Shown in pieces: positions 35,293 to 43,168 of a stretch of 64,000 nucleotides of DNA (positions are counted from its first letter, which is position 1; each line of letters begins with the position of its first letter). The stretch spans positions 124,001 to 188,000 of the forward strand of contig CAYUCL010000001.1 of the NCBI GenBank assembly GCA_964443325.1, read 5' to 3'. This DNA is from DAOUVR01 sp034430535. GTDB taxonomy: Bacteria > Chloroflexota > Dehalococcoidia > E44-bin15. The translations under genes and the position numbers were made by a program. Under the pieces are notes generated by a model that did no database searches, was not told the DNA's origin, and worked only from the letters and a program-made list of their open reading frames with translations.

Positions 35293-35543
35293 AAAAACCG
35301 ACCTTGCGGTCGGTTTCGCTACTGGCTCCACGGAACCCAAGCAACCATATCCAGGCTCCGCTTCCTTGCCCCCGCTTTACACAGACTAGCTAGAACCTAT
35401 TTTGATGAGTGCTCTCGGCACTTTGATTGGGATCTAGCGACTAACACTGGATCACTATTAATATGGCCACCCTTAGAGCCAATTGTTGGCGTGCAACTTA
35501 CTAATTGCTGTTATCTCTATCTCAGAAACTACGAATCTAACAA
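35293..35543 (-). ncRNA. Unidentified structured small RNA (~250 nt)
   Basis: The interval has no coding frame of note but is bounded by a perfect promoter (35578-35550) and an intrinsic terminator (35316-35295). Local hairpins are visible on the minus strand, such as AGTGC-CGAGA-GCACT enclosed by GCTAGA...TCTAGC, and GCCAA-CAA-TTGGC. I could not match it to SRP RNA (no GGAAGGAAGCAGC), RNase P, tmRNA (no tRNA-like 3' end) or a riboswitch core I know. A 6S-like RNA is possible by size and promoter strength but its closing stem is not seen. The 5' end is estimated from the -10 box. Confidence 0.5.
35295..35316 (-). terminator. Intrinsic terminator of the small RNA
   Basis: Perfect hairpin AAACCGACC-GCAA-GGTCGGTTT on the minus strand, followed by TTTTTATTGTTTTT. 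The T run lies only on the minus-strand side, which fixes the direction. Confidence 0.9.
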
Positions 35544-35549
35544 AAACGG

Positions 35550-35578
35550 ATTATAACACAGCTATCAAATTCTGTCAA
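35550..35578 (-). promoter_or_regulatory. Perfect sigma-70-type consensus promoter
   Basis: Minus strand TTGACA (35578-35573), 17-base spacer, TATAAT (35555-35550): consensus in both boxes and spacing. It is the best promoter in the window and reads into the structured RNA, not a protein gene. Confidence 0.85.
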
Positions 35579-35606
35579 TACCACCTGGGCTGCCCATTTT
35601 AGCTAT

Positions 35607-35660
35607 GTAGTGCGAGGCTTTAGCCTCGCCATGAAAAGCGACCCTAAAGGGTCGCGCTAC
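35607..35660. repeat. GTAG-type nested palindrome, family A copy 4
   Basis: Outer arms GTAGTGCGA / TCGCGCTAC (one mismatch), inner hairpins GCGAGGC-TTTA-GCCTCGC and GCGACCC-TAAA-GGGTCGC. A second short repeat (TTGTCATTGCGAG...GAAGCAATCCC, 35669-35714) directly follows and abuts the truncated transposase. Confidence 0.95.
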
Positions 35661-35715
35661 ATCCCGCCACGGTTGTCATTGCGAGAGGAGCCAGAGGCGA
35701 AGCGAAGCAATCCCA

Positions 35716-36114
35716 GTGGTGCGGCGTCTGATAGGCTACGACCGTTACAGCTCCCGAGAGGCCTTAGACGAACTGAATCGCCTGTATGGTCTCCTCCGTC
35801 TCTACATCAACTTCTTTCAGCCAACAATGAAACTGGTAACCAAGACGAGGCGTGGGGCTAAGGTACATAAGGTCTACGACACGGCACAAACGCCGTACCA
35901 ACGGCTACTTGAGGCTTGTGTACTTACCGAGGCTAAGTAACAGGAGTTGGCAGCAATCTACCATGGTCTCAATCCTGTTTCACTACTCAGGCAGGTCAAC
36001 GAGAACCTGTAGCGCCTATGGGGGCTGGCAGAACGCCCTCGCTCGCAAAGCAATGCCAGAAATCACGACAGTTCGGTAACCCGTACTTATGATGCAGCGA
36101 TGACTGTTCGGTAA
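35716..36114 (+). pseudogene. Decayed transposase, C-terminal remnant
   Basis: The frame reads V-R-R-L-I-G-Y-D-R-Y, L-L-R-L-Y-I-N-F-F-Q-P-T-M-K-L, T-P-Y-Q-R-L-L, which fits the C-terminal end of rve-type (DDE integrase-core) IS transposases as I remember them. TAA at 35938 and a TAG after N-E-N-L interrupt it, and it ends S-V-T-R-T-Y-D-A-A-M-T-V-R at 36114. The catalytic core is missing; the 5' end is cut by a short palindromic repeat. It lies just inside the right-hand tRNA-Thr fragment of the island. The IS family is not certain. Confidence 0.65.
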
Positions 36115-36222
36115 CCGTTTCTATTGACGCAATACGGGAGATTGAAGATGTCAACCAGAAGCTGTAGAATGGGAAAGGTTCTCAAGGAAGAACCCAAAAG
36201 GTTTGTCTTTGAGCAGCTTGGG

Positions 36223-36259
36223 AAACCGCCGGTCGTGAGTTCGATTCCGACCGCTGGCT
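36223..36259 (+). repeat. Partial tRNA-Thr copy (putative right attachment site)
   Basis: 37 bases identical to tRNA-Thr positions 29279-29315 except for two adjacent T-stem bases (CG to GA), i.e. 35/37. It runs from the anticodon-stem 3' side to the acceptor end and lacks CCA. A weaker match (GAGCAGC) continues upstream. A tRNA 3'-end copy in the same orientation 7 kb away is the classic footprint of integrase-mediated insertion. Confidence 0.85.
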
Positions 36260-36277
36260 GTATCGTAAGGAGGAATA

Positions 36278-37018
36278 GTGAGCAAACTTGTGGAGAAACT
36301 GCATCAAACCTCTCGAGGCTCCACCCAGCCTCTAGGTTTCAAAGGAGCGGCGGCTGTGTCTTCACAGAAAAGTTCTCCTATGGTGCTTATCGCGGTCCTT
36401 CCTGAAGGGGACGCCAGTGCTGCCGCCGACGGCAAGGGGAACGCTGATGCTGTGCTGGTGAAGGAGGCAGATAGCCAAGTACTAGCTGCCCTGGGACAGA
36501 TCCCCTGGGGGGCATCCCTTGAAAAGGGGACTGAGAAGGAACTCAACCACTTCAAGGAAATGGGATGCGATTTTTTGGTTTTCGATCCAGCCATAGCGCC
36601 GCTAGCATTGCTTGGGGATGATGAGCTGGGCAAGATCGTGGAGGTAGAGGCCTCTCTAGGTGATGGCATGATAAGGGCTATCGACAAGCTGTCCGTAGAC
36701 GCTGTGCTTATCGGCGGCGATAGTGAGCTTTCGGTGCACCGGCTGATGGTTTGCCAGCATGTAGCAAATCTGGTGCGCAAACCTCTGCTTGCGCTAACAC
36801 CTCTCGATACAACCAAAGAGGCTCTCGAGGAGTTCCAGGAAGCAGGTGTTGTGGGGGTGGTGGTGAAATTGGGTGGAGGTGGTAAGAAGGGGCTCTCGCA
36901 ATTAAGGCAGACCATTGATTCGCTCCCCCCTACGAGGAGGAGAAGGAAGGAAAGGGTGGAGGCCTTGCTCCCTTACCCCGGGCAGGAAGCCCAGGTGGAA
37001 GAGGAGGATTTCGAATGA
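36278..37018 (+). CDS. Conserved-looking protein of unknown function
   Basis: 246 residues, GTG start after AAGGAGG. I do not recognise a family. Alternating strands and helices, such as S-P-M-V-L-I-A-V-L-P-E-G, C-D-F-L-V-F-D, S-V-D-A-V-L-I-G-G-D and V-V-G-V-V-V-K-L-G-G-G-G, suggest an alpha/beta barrel-like soluble protein. The C terminus has a basic patch R-R-R-R-K-E-R then an acidic end. It starts 18 bases after the tRNA-Thr fragment, so it is probably the first chromosomal gene beyond the island. Transcribed towards the treT gene. Confidence 0.7.
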   Translation: MSKLVEKLHQTSRGSTQPLGFKGAAAVSSQKSSPMVLIAVLPEGDASAAADGKGNADAVLVKEADSQVLAALGQIPWGASLEKGTEKELNHFKEMGCDFLVFDPAIAPLALLGDDELGKIVEVEASLGDGMIRAIDKLSVDAVLIGGDSELSVHRLMVCQHVANLVRKPLLALTPLDTTKEALEEFQEAGVVGVVVKLGGGGKKGLSQLRQTIDSLPPTRRRRKERVEALLPYPGQEAQVEEEDFE

Positions 37019-37028
37019 GGTTGCTTGC

Positions 37029-38273
37029 CTATCCATCTATCAAAGTCTTGATTAGCTGAAGCTCATCCCTGAGCAGCCTGGGCATAAGGAAATGCTGCCT
37101 GATATGTTCTTTGCCCTCTTTGCCTAATTCCTCGGCGATGCTGGGGTGCTCCATGAGGTAAGTTACCTTTTCAGCGCACTCCTCTACGCTGGTGACCAGA
37201 TAGTCTTCTAGGCCGCCTGGCATTTGCATAGGGATGCCTCCGGTATTTCCAGCAACTACAGCGGTTCCTTTCCACAGAGACTCGGCGACCACCAGGCCAA
37301 AACCCTCCTTAATGGATTTTTGAATCACCACTACGCTGGCCGTCTGGAAAGCATTTACCTCCATATTGCCGACACCGGTGAGGTTGGAGAAGATGTGGAT
37401 GTCAGGGTCCTTTTCTGCCTCCTCATTGACTGCGGCATAAATATCCCAGGCCTCAGGGTCATCGCCGGCGAAGGAGGTAACAAGGGCCAGTTGGAGGCCA
37501 GGGACCTTCTCCTTTGCCAGGTGGTAGGCCTCCATTACTCCAAAGGGGTCTTTCCAGGGGTCGAATCGTGAAATCTGGGCAGCAAGGGGTCGTCTTTTAT
37601 CGATACCAAGGTTATCAAGCATCTCCCGCCACAGCGTGGAGGGAAGGGGCATGTTTTTAGTGTTGATAGGGTCGATGGCAGGAGGTATGAAAGCTAGCTT
37701 CGGGACTTTGAGGTCAGCAGGGGCAAACCTCTCTATAGTAAAGACGGCGGCGTCATACTCCTCAACAAATGGGCGCAGGAATTGCCACGTGGCGTCATCC
37801 GGCTCCGAGCTATCGATATGGCAGCGCCAAATCCACTTGGCATTAGGAATATCGCAGAAATGGCGCAGTGCCGCTGGTTGGGGGTCATTGATGATAAAAA
37901 CATCGTAGTCTGGATCTAGCTCATTTGCATTTGTGAGGTTATTGGATTTGTAGGCTGTCTGGGTTGCTTCCATTTTAATGAGAGGGTATGCCTGCCCTTG
38001 AAGAGCGTTGTGCAGCGACTTAGTGATGGTGAAGAAACGTTGGTCACCCCTAATAACCTGCCAGTCGGCGCTAATCCCCAAACCCCGCATCAGGGGAACG
38101 TTAGAGGAAAGGAGCTCTGCCACCCCTCCCCCAAAAGGGGTGGAGTTGATGTGGCACAGCCGTAACCCCTTCAGGGCATCGGCCAAGTTCTCAACCTCGT
38201 CCATCAACTCGCTGCTTACAAGCATCCGATACTTATCGATATTCTTCACACCAAGAGAGACCTTTTGTAACAC
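37029..38273 (-). CDS. GT4 glycosyltransferase, trehalose synthase (TreT)-like
   Basis: 414 residues. L-C-H-I-N-S-T-P-F-G-G-G-V-A-E-L-L near residue 40 is the start of TreT/trehalose-phosphorylase-type GT4 proteins. I-W-R-C-H-I-D-S-S, Q-I-S-R-F-D-P-W-K-D-P-F-G-V, and the nucleotide-sugar E-x7-E motif in K-E-G-F-G-L-V-V-A-E-S-L-W-K-G follow. TreT makes trehalose from NDP-glucose and glucose, reversibly, in the cytoplasm. It lies 17 bases downstream of an MFS gene on the same strand, so a three-gene unit with the two exporters is likely. Confidence 0.85.
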   Translation of the reverse strand: MLQKVSLGVKNIDKYRMLVSSELMDEVENLADALKGLRLCHINSTPFGGGVAELLSSNVPLMRGLGISADWQVIRGDQRFFTITKSLHNALQGQAYPLIKMEATQTAYKSNNLTNANELDPDYDVFIINDPQPAALRHFCDIPNAKWIWRCHIDSSEPDDATWQFLRPFVEEYDAAVFTIERFAPADLKVPKLAFIPPAIDPINTKNMPLPSTLWREMLDNLGIDKRRPLAAQISRFDPWKDPFGVMEAYHLAKEKVPGLQLALVTSFAGDDPEAWDIYAAVNEEAEKDPDIHIFSNLTGVGNMEVNAFQTASVVVIQKSIKEGFGLVVAESLWKGTAVVAGNTGGIPMQMPGGLEDYLVTSVEECAEKVTYLMEHPSIAEELGKEGKEHIRQHFLMPRLLRDELQLIKTLIDG

Positions 38274-38290
38274 TGCAACGCCTCCTTTTC

Positions 38291-39565
38291 TTACTCCAAC
38301 CGCCTCAGGCGAGGGTAAAAGATGCCCAACGCTAGAACGAATAGAGCGACGATTGCGCCAGCACCCGCTATAACCATAGGCACCCCTATCTTTTCAGCTA
38401 TAGCGCCCACGACCAGTGCTCCCAAAAGAGGCAGGGCAAAGGTCATCGAATAGATGGCCATTACCCTCCCTCGCACCCAATTGGGTATATTAATTTGAAT
38501 TAGCGTGTTATTTACCACCAAATATCCGTTGTTTGCCAAGCCTACACCAAAAATCAGTACCAGCGCAACTGTTAGGGACTTCGACAGCGCGAACACCGCC
38601 AACAATATACCGAACCCAAAAGCGATTCCCAGCATTAGTCGCCCCTTCTTCCTGAAATTGCCGAGAGAAGCGATGCCCAGGGCACCTGCAAGCGCACCCG
38701 TCCCACCGGCTGCCGAGAGCCATCCTAGCCCCGGAGCGCCGGCATCCAGGATATCAACGACGAAAGCAGGCATTAGCTGCATATAGGGCATGGCAATAAG
38801 GACGGAAACGAACGCCAGCACCAAGAGGGAAAGAATGACTGGACTGCGTCCAATGTATTTAAGTCCTTCCAATACGTCCGCCGTCACCGAGGTAGTAGCT
38901 TTCCCCTCAACCCTTCCTGGGAAAGAGATCATATATAGTGTTGCCACCGCTGCGGCATAAAGACCCACTGAAATAAAGTAGACACCCGCCACCCCGATTA
39001 CAGCAATCAAGACGCCGGCCAGAGCAGGGGCACCAATTCGCATCAGGTTTGTCCCCATTGAGTTAAGGGCGATAGCATTCATCAAATCCTTGCCGGTCAC
39101 CAGTTCAGGGATAATGGCCTGACGCCCCGGCGCGTTAAAGGCAAAGGTAACACCAGTGAATGCAGCGGCGACCATGAGGTGCCACAAAGCGATGGCTCCA
39201 GTGAATATAAGTACGGCGATAATAGCGGTGATAATTCCAGTGACTACCTGGCTGACAATGAGCAGGTTGCGCTTATTGACTCTGTCGGTCACCGCCCCGC
39301 CATAGATTGCGAGCAGTAGCATCGGCGCTCCCCATGCAGCGCTCACCATCCCCAGGGCAAAGGGGGAGCTTGTTATCTCATATACCAGCCAGCCTCGTGC
39401 CAGGTTTTGCATCATGAGTGCGGAAAAGGATAGCAGCATCGACAGCCAGAACCAGCGGTAGTTGCGATTGTGTAGCGAGGTGAATGTATTGATGCGAGGC
39501 CCAGTTGGTACAATCTGACCTAGATCGGACTCTGCTAAGGGGACACGTCTTTCGAAATCCTCCAT
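38291..39565 (-). CDS. MFS exporter (MFS_3/EntS-like), copy 2 of tandem pair
   Basis: 424 residues, twelve predicted helices. The N terminus F-T-S-L-H-N-R-N-Y-R-W-F-W-L-S and the G-G-A-V-T-D-R-V-N-K-R-N loop 2-3 motif place it in the EntS-like MFS_3 group of drug or siderophore exporters. It is clearly paralogous to 39618-40910 (shared R-N-Y-R-W, A-R-G-W-L-V-Y-E, F-A-L-G-M-V-S-A-A). Substrate unknown. Confidence 0.9.
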   Translation of the reverse strand: MEDFERRVPLAESDLGQIVPTGPRINTFTSLHNRNYRWFWLSMLLSFSALMMQNLARGWLVYEITSSPFALGMVSAAWGAPMLLLAIYGGAVTDRVNKRNLLIVSQVVTGIITAIIAVLIFTGAIALWHLMVAAAFTGVTFAFNAPGRQAIIPELVTGKDLMNAIALNSMGTNLMRIGAPALAGVLIAVIGVAGVYFISVGLYAAAVATLYMISFPGRVEGKATTSVTADVLEGLKYIGRSPVILSLLVLAFVSVLIAMPYMQLMPAFVVDILDAGAPGLGWLSAAGGTGALAGALGIASLGNFRKKGRLMLGIAFGFGILLAVFALSKSLTVALVLIFGVGLANNGYLVVNNTLIQINIPNWVRGRVMAIYSMTFALPLLGALVVGAIAEKIGVPMVIAGAGAIVALFVLALGIFYPRLRRLE

Positions 39566-39617
39566 GTTTTCTGTGGCAGAATACCCCCCATTTCTGCCAC
39601 TGTCAATGACGCACCAG

Positions 39618-40910
39618 TTACTCCAAGCGCCTCACCGCGGGGCGAACGATAGCTATCGCCAAGATGAAGAGGAGTACTATGAGGGCGCCTCCGGTCACGG
39701 CGAACGTCGGCCCCACGGCTTCGGCTACCGCCCCTATTGGCAACGTCCCCAGCGGCATCAGGGCGAAGGTGACCATGAAAATGGCCATCACCCGCCCCCT
39801 CATCTCATGAGGCGCACTGCTCTGGATTATAGTGTTGTTTAGCGTCATGTAACCAGCGTTGGCCAGGCCTACCGCGATGAGGATGAACAGGGAGAAAGCA
39901 TAGCTGTGAGATATTCCGAAGACGGCCAGGGCTATTCCAAAAGCCAGCCCCAGGGCAATCAGAAGCAGGCCCTTCCTCCGGAAATCCCCCAGTGAGGCGA
40001 CGCCTAGGGAGCCCATCAATGCCCCTATCCCGGTCATGCTCATGAGCAATCCCAACCCTGTCTCACCAACATCAAGGACGTCAACGGCAAACACGGGCAT
40101 CAGATTCTGATAGGGCATACCAAAAACGATGGGAACGAAGGCCATCATTAAAAGCAATGTCATAACCGGGCTATGTCGTAAATAGCTCACCCCCTCGGCA
40201 ATGCCTGCCCACACTGATGTTTTGACTCCTCGTATAGCCGCCTCCCCTGCGGGGAGTAAGGATATAAAGGTTATCGACACAATATAGAAGAACACCACAA
40301 GATAATAGACGCCTGCTATGCCGATAATCGCCATCAGGCCTCCAGCGATGGCCGGTGCAATGACCCTGGTCAAATTCGTCCCTGAAGAGCTGAGGGCGAT
40401 GGCATTCAGTAACTCCCTTGGTGCTACCAGCTCAGGGATGAGCGCCATGCGCCCGGGGGCTATGAAGATGAAAGTGACGCCGCTTGCTGCCGCCGCCGCT
40501 ATGAGATGCCATAGCTCAATATAGCCAGTGGTTATCAACACGGCAATGATAAGGGTAAATGAACCGTTAGCAATCTGGCTAAACATTATGAGGTTGCGCT
40601 TGGGCACCCGGTCAGCGATCGTTCCACCATAAAGCGAGAAGAGAAGCAGGGGGACGCCGAATGCAGCGCTCACCATCCCCAGGGCGAAAGGAGAGCCTGT
40701 CATCTCATACACCAGCCAGCCGCGAGCCACTACCTGCATCTGTAGCCCACCAAAGAAACACAGCGTACTCAGCCATAACCAGCGGTAGTTACGATTGCGC
40801 ATAGAGGTGAAGGTGGTGATTCGGGCCTGTTCCGTAGTCGTTACATCCAGTGCGGGTTGCTCTAGGGGCAAAGGCTGTTGGGGGTCTTCGGGCTTTTTAT
40901 CTTTCATCAA
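39618..40910 (-). CDS. MFS exporter (MFS_3/EntS-like), copy 1 of tandem pair
   Basis: 430 residues, twelve predicted helices with the loop motif G-G-T-I-A-D-R-V-P-K-R-N. Same group as the next gene; 52 bases separate them. A tandem duplication whose copies have diverged through most of the second half suggests either two substrates or a hetero-oligomer; the latter is speculative. Confidence 0.9.
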   Translation of the reverse strand: MMKDKKPEDPQQPLPLEQPALDVTTTEQARITTFTSMRNRNYRWLWLSTLCFFGGLQMQVVARGWLVYEMTGSPFALGMVSAAFGVPLLLFSLYGGTIADRVPKRNLIMFSQIANGSFTLIIAVLITTGYIELWHLIAAAAASGVTFIFIAPGRMALIPELVAPRELLNAIALSSSGTNLTRVIAPAIAGGLMAIIGIAGVYYLVVFFYIVSITFISLLPAGEAAIRGVKTSVWAGIAEGVSYLRHSPVMTLLLMMAFVPIVFGMPYQNLMPVFAVDVLDVGETGLGLLMSMTGIGALMGSLGVASLGDFRRKGLLLIALGLAFGIALAVFGISHSYAFSLFILIAVGLANAGYMTLNNTIIQSSAPHEMRGRVMAIFMVTFALMPLGTLPIGAVAEAVGPTFAVTGGALIVLLFILAIAIVRPAVRRLE

Positions 40911-41013
40911 TGACTTTTGGGGGGACGTTCACCTCCTAGGTTACAATTCATGCTATTTCCTGTCAATCTAGATTGTTGACCTTGCGATTGGTGGTGGCCT
41001 AGAATGTGGAGGT

Positions 41014-41844
41014 GTGAGCGAAAAACTCCTTTTCGGCACTGGCGGCATCCCACTGAGCTCCAGAGCGCCCACCACTGAAAGCGGCGTCGAGCGGGTCGCC
41101 GAATTGGGGCTTGGCTGCATGGAGGTGCAGTTCGTGCGCGGGGTGAAGATGAGCGAAGAGGTGGCCCGGCGGGTCGGGGACGTTGCAAAGAGCAAGGGGG
41201 TCAGGCTCACGGCGCATGCCCCCTACTTCATTAATCTCAACTCTGATGACACAGCGAAGGTTATTGCTAGCAAAGAGAGGTTGATTCAGACCGCTCGCAT
41301 CGCCTCGTACCTTGGAGGCGAGGGCGTCGTTTTCCACGCCGCCTTCTACCTCAACGCCCCACCTTCAGCGGTATATGCTACGGTGAAGCAAGCACTGGAG
41401 GAGACGGTGAAGCTGCTTGCGGCGGAGAGCAACCGGGTTTTGCTCAGGCCAGAGACCACAGGCAAGGAGAGTCAATTCGGTACTGTGGAGGAGCTCTTGA
41501 ACCTGAGTGCTGAGATCGAGGGCATCACCCCATGCATCGATTTCGCTCACTTGCATGCCAGAACAGGAAAGTCCAATTCCTATGAGGAATTCGTTGCTCT
41601 ACTGAAGCTGGTGGAGGGAAGGCTGGGGAGGCAGGCCCTGGACCATATACATATCCACATTGCAGGGGTCGAATATGGCAAAATGGGCGAGATCAGGCAT
41701 CTGAACCTCAATGAGTCGGACCTCAACTATGTGGAACTGCTCAAAGCACTAAAAGACCTTGGGGTAAATGGGCTTGTTATCTGCGAAAGCCCGAATCTCG
41801 AGGGTGATGCGCTGCTTCTTCAAGACACTTATCATTCCCTATAA
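41014..41844 (+). CDS. Endonuclease IV-like AP endonuclease / TIM-barrel protein
   Basis: 276 residues of the AP endonuclease 2 family. Most metal ligands of endonuclease IV align: H-A-P-Y-F, V-F-H-A-A, R-P-E-T-T-G, C-I-D-F-A-H-L-H-A, H-I-H-I-A-G and I-C-E-S-P. The usual D-R-H segment is G-E-I-R-H here, the form seen in archaeal-type homologues. It may nick DNA at abasic sites; a sugar isomerase role is possible since the fold is shared. GTG start with a closely spaced GGAGG. It converges on gmk with a six-base overlap. Confidence 0.75.
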   Translation: MSEKLLFGTGGIPLSSRAPTTESGVERVAELGLGCMEVQFVRGVKMSEEVARRVGDVAKSKGVRLTAHAPYFINLNSDDTAKVIASKERLIQTARIASYLGGEGVVFHAAFYLNAPPSAVYATVKQALEETVKLLAAESNRVLLRPETTGKESQFGTVEELLNLSAEIEGITPCIDFAHLHARTGKSNSYEEFVALLKLVEGRLGRQALDHIHIHIAGVEYGKMGEIRHLNLNESDLNYVELLKALKDLGVNGLVICESPNLEGDALLLQDTYHSL

Positions 41845-42432
41845 CTCAACAACCCTTGGATTTGCGTGGCATTTCTCTGCAGTTATTATGGCATCGATCT
41901 TGGCCACCGCCTGATCGACCGTATCATTCACCACCACATAGTCGAACAACGGCAATTGTTTCATCTCCTCGTCGGCGGTCTCTGTGCGTCGCTTTAGATC
42001 GGTGGTCGTTTCGCTTTCGCGCTGTCTGAGCCGTGTCTGCAGTTCCTCCGCAGATGGAGGCGCCACAAAGATAAGCAGTGCTTGAGGTATGATACCTTTG
42101 ATTGTTGCCGCCCCCTGGACGTCCACTTTGATCATGACATCAAGCCCCTGCTCTAATGCCTGCTTCACGTCCTGCCTGGGCACCCCATACCAGTTGCCAT
42201 AGACCTCAGCCCACTCCAGAAGCTCTTCCCTTTCTATCATCTCTTGAAACCTCTCTTGCGAGACAAAGTGATAATCTACCTCATCTTCCTCCCCTTGTCG
42301 TCGAGACCGAGTGGTTGTAGTAACCGCATAGTGAAATGGTTGCCTTAGTCTCTTCAACTCGGCCAGCACAGCGTCCTTGCCCACTCCAGACGGGCCAGAG
42401 AGAACAACAAGAAGTTGAGATGCTACGTTCAA
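41839..42432 (-). CDS. gmk: Guanylate kinase
   Basis: 197 residues, phosphorylates GMP. P-loop G-P-S-G-V-G-K, then T-T-T-T-R-S-R-R-Q-G-E-E-D-E-V-D-Y-H-F-V and E-V-Y-G-N-W-Y-G-V-P, the GMP-binding region. The start is TTG 42432 after GAGGTAACAA. Upstream on the same strand is the RemA-like gene, a pairing common across bacteria. Confidence 0.95.
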   Translation of the reverse strand: MNVASQLLVVLSGPSGVGKDAVLAELKRLRQPFHYAVTTTTRSRRQGEEDEVDYHFVSQERFQEMIEREELLEWAEVYGNWYGVPRQDVKQALEQGLDVMIKVDVQGAATIKGIIPQALLIFVAPPSAEELQTRLRQRESETTTDLKRRTETADEEMKQLPLFDYVVVNDTVDQAVAKIDAIITAEKCHANPRVVEL

Positions 42433-42551
42433 TTGTTACCTCGCCTCCCGCGCACTAAAACCGGAGCAGTGGCTCTCTCCCTGCAGCAGATAAGGAGTCA
42501 ACGAAGCAAATGCCTGGCTTTGCCACATTAATATCTGCCCCATTCCTTCCT

Positions 42552-42809
42552 TCAGCCCTGTCCTCCGTGGCTCGCCGTCAATCTGCCAGCAATGGTCTCT
42601 GGGGATAGCGCTATTTGCACAAAATGGCCGCTGTCCAAAATGAGCACCGCTTTGGTCCTTCTGCCGTTGGTCATGTCAATGAGCATCCCCTTGCCCTTTC
42701 CCTCTTGAACCATGCGCTTGATGGGGGCTGAGTTTGGAGGGGCTATAGCAACCACCCTGTTTATCGCTATGATATTGCCAAAGCCGACATGGATAAGCTC
42801 TGTAGTCAT
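42552..42809 (-). CDS. DUF370 / RemA-like protein
   Basis: About 85 residues. H-V-G-F-G-N-I-I-A-I-N-R-V-V-A-I and P-N-S-A-P-I-K-R-M-V are family hallmarks, with G-R-R-T-K-A-V-L-I-L-D-S-G-H near the end. In Bacillus RemA activates biofilm matrix genes by binding DNA; elsewhere the gene usually precedes gmk. ATG 42809 gives the normal M-T-T-E-L-I start, though its ribosome site is close; the frame is open to 42836. Confidence 0.88.
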   Translation of the reverse strand: MTTELIHVGFGNIIAINRVVAIAPPNSAPIKRMVQEGKGKGMLIDMTNGRRTKAVLILDSGHFVQIALSPETIAGRLTASHGGQG

Positions 42810-42855
42810 TTCCTGCTTTTTTAGTCCCCAGCACATAAGGTCTGGGGACTATCTA

Positions 42856-43168
42856 TACCCCCTTCGTTTTAGTCATGTACTCTTGTGGCTCAAGCCCTCG
42901 AATTCTCGTAGCGCGACCCTTCAGGGTCGCTTGAAGCGAGGCTAAAGCCTCGCACTACATTACCCCCTTCGTTTTAGTCATGTACTCTTGTGGGTCAAAC
43001 CCTCGAATTCTCGTAGCGCGACCCTTAAGGATCGCTTGAAGCGAGGCTAAAGCCTCGCGCTACATTACCCCCTTCGTTTTAGTCATGTACTCTTGTGGCT
43101 CAAGCCCTCGAATTCCCGTAGCGCAACCCTTAAGGATCGCTTGAAGCGAGGCTAAAGCCTCGCGCTAC
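42856..43168. repeat. Three tandem 105-bp units, each with a family A palindrome (copies 5-7)
   Basis: Units begin at 42856, 42961 and 43066 (TACCCCCTTCGTTTTAG...). Each ends in a family A palindrome: 42908-42958, 43013-43063 and 43118-43168. The units differ by only a few bases (CTTCAGGG, CTTAAGGA and CTTAAGGA). The array fills the gap between aroA and the RemA-like gene. The last palindrome's terminal GTAG overlaps the aroA stop: its G is the third base of the final CAG and its TAG is the stop codon. Confidence 0.97.

Noticed and set aside
35293..35543. SRP RNA, tmRNA, RNase P or T-box leader identity for the small RNA
   Set aside because: The diagnostic sequences (GGAAGGAAGCAGC, tRNA-like end with CCA, GAGGAAAGTCC, AGGGTGGtACCGCG) are absent or only partly matched.
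36200..36262. Second complete tRNA-Thr gene
   Set aside because: The 5' acceptor and D-arm are not recoverable and CCA is missing; only the 3' part matches.
42856..43168. CRISPR-like array
   Set aside because: The units are directly abutting 105-bp repeats with nothing unique between them, and the same palindrome occurs singly elsewhere. No cas genes are present.
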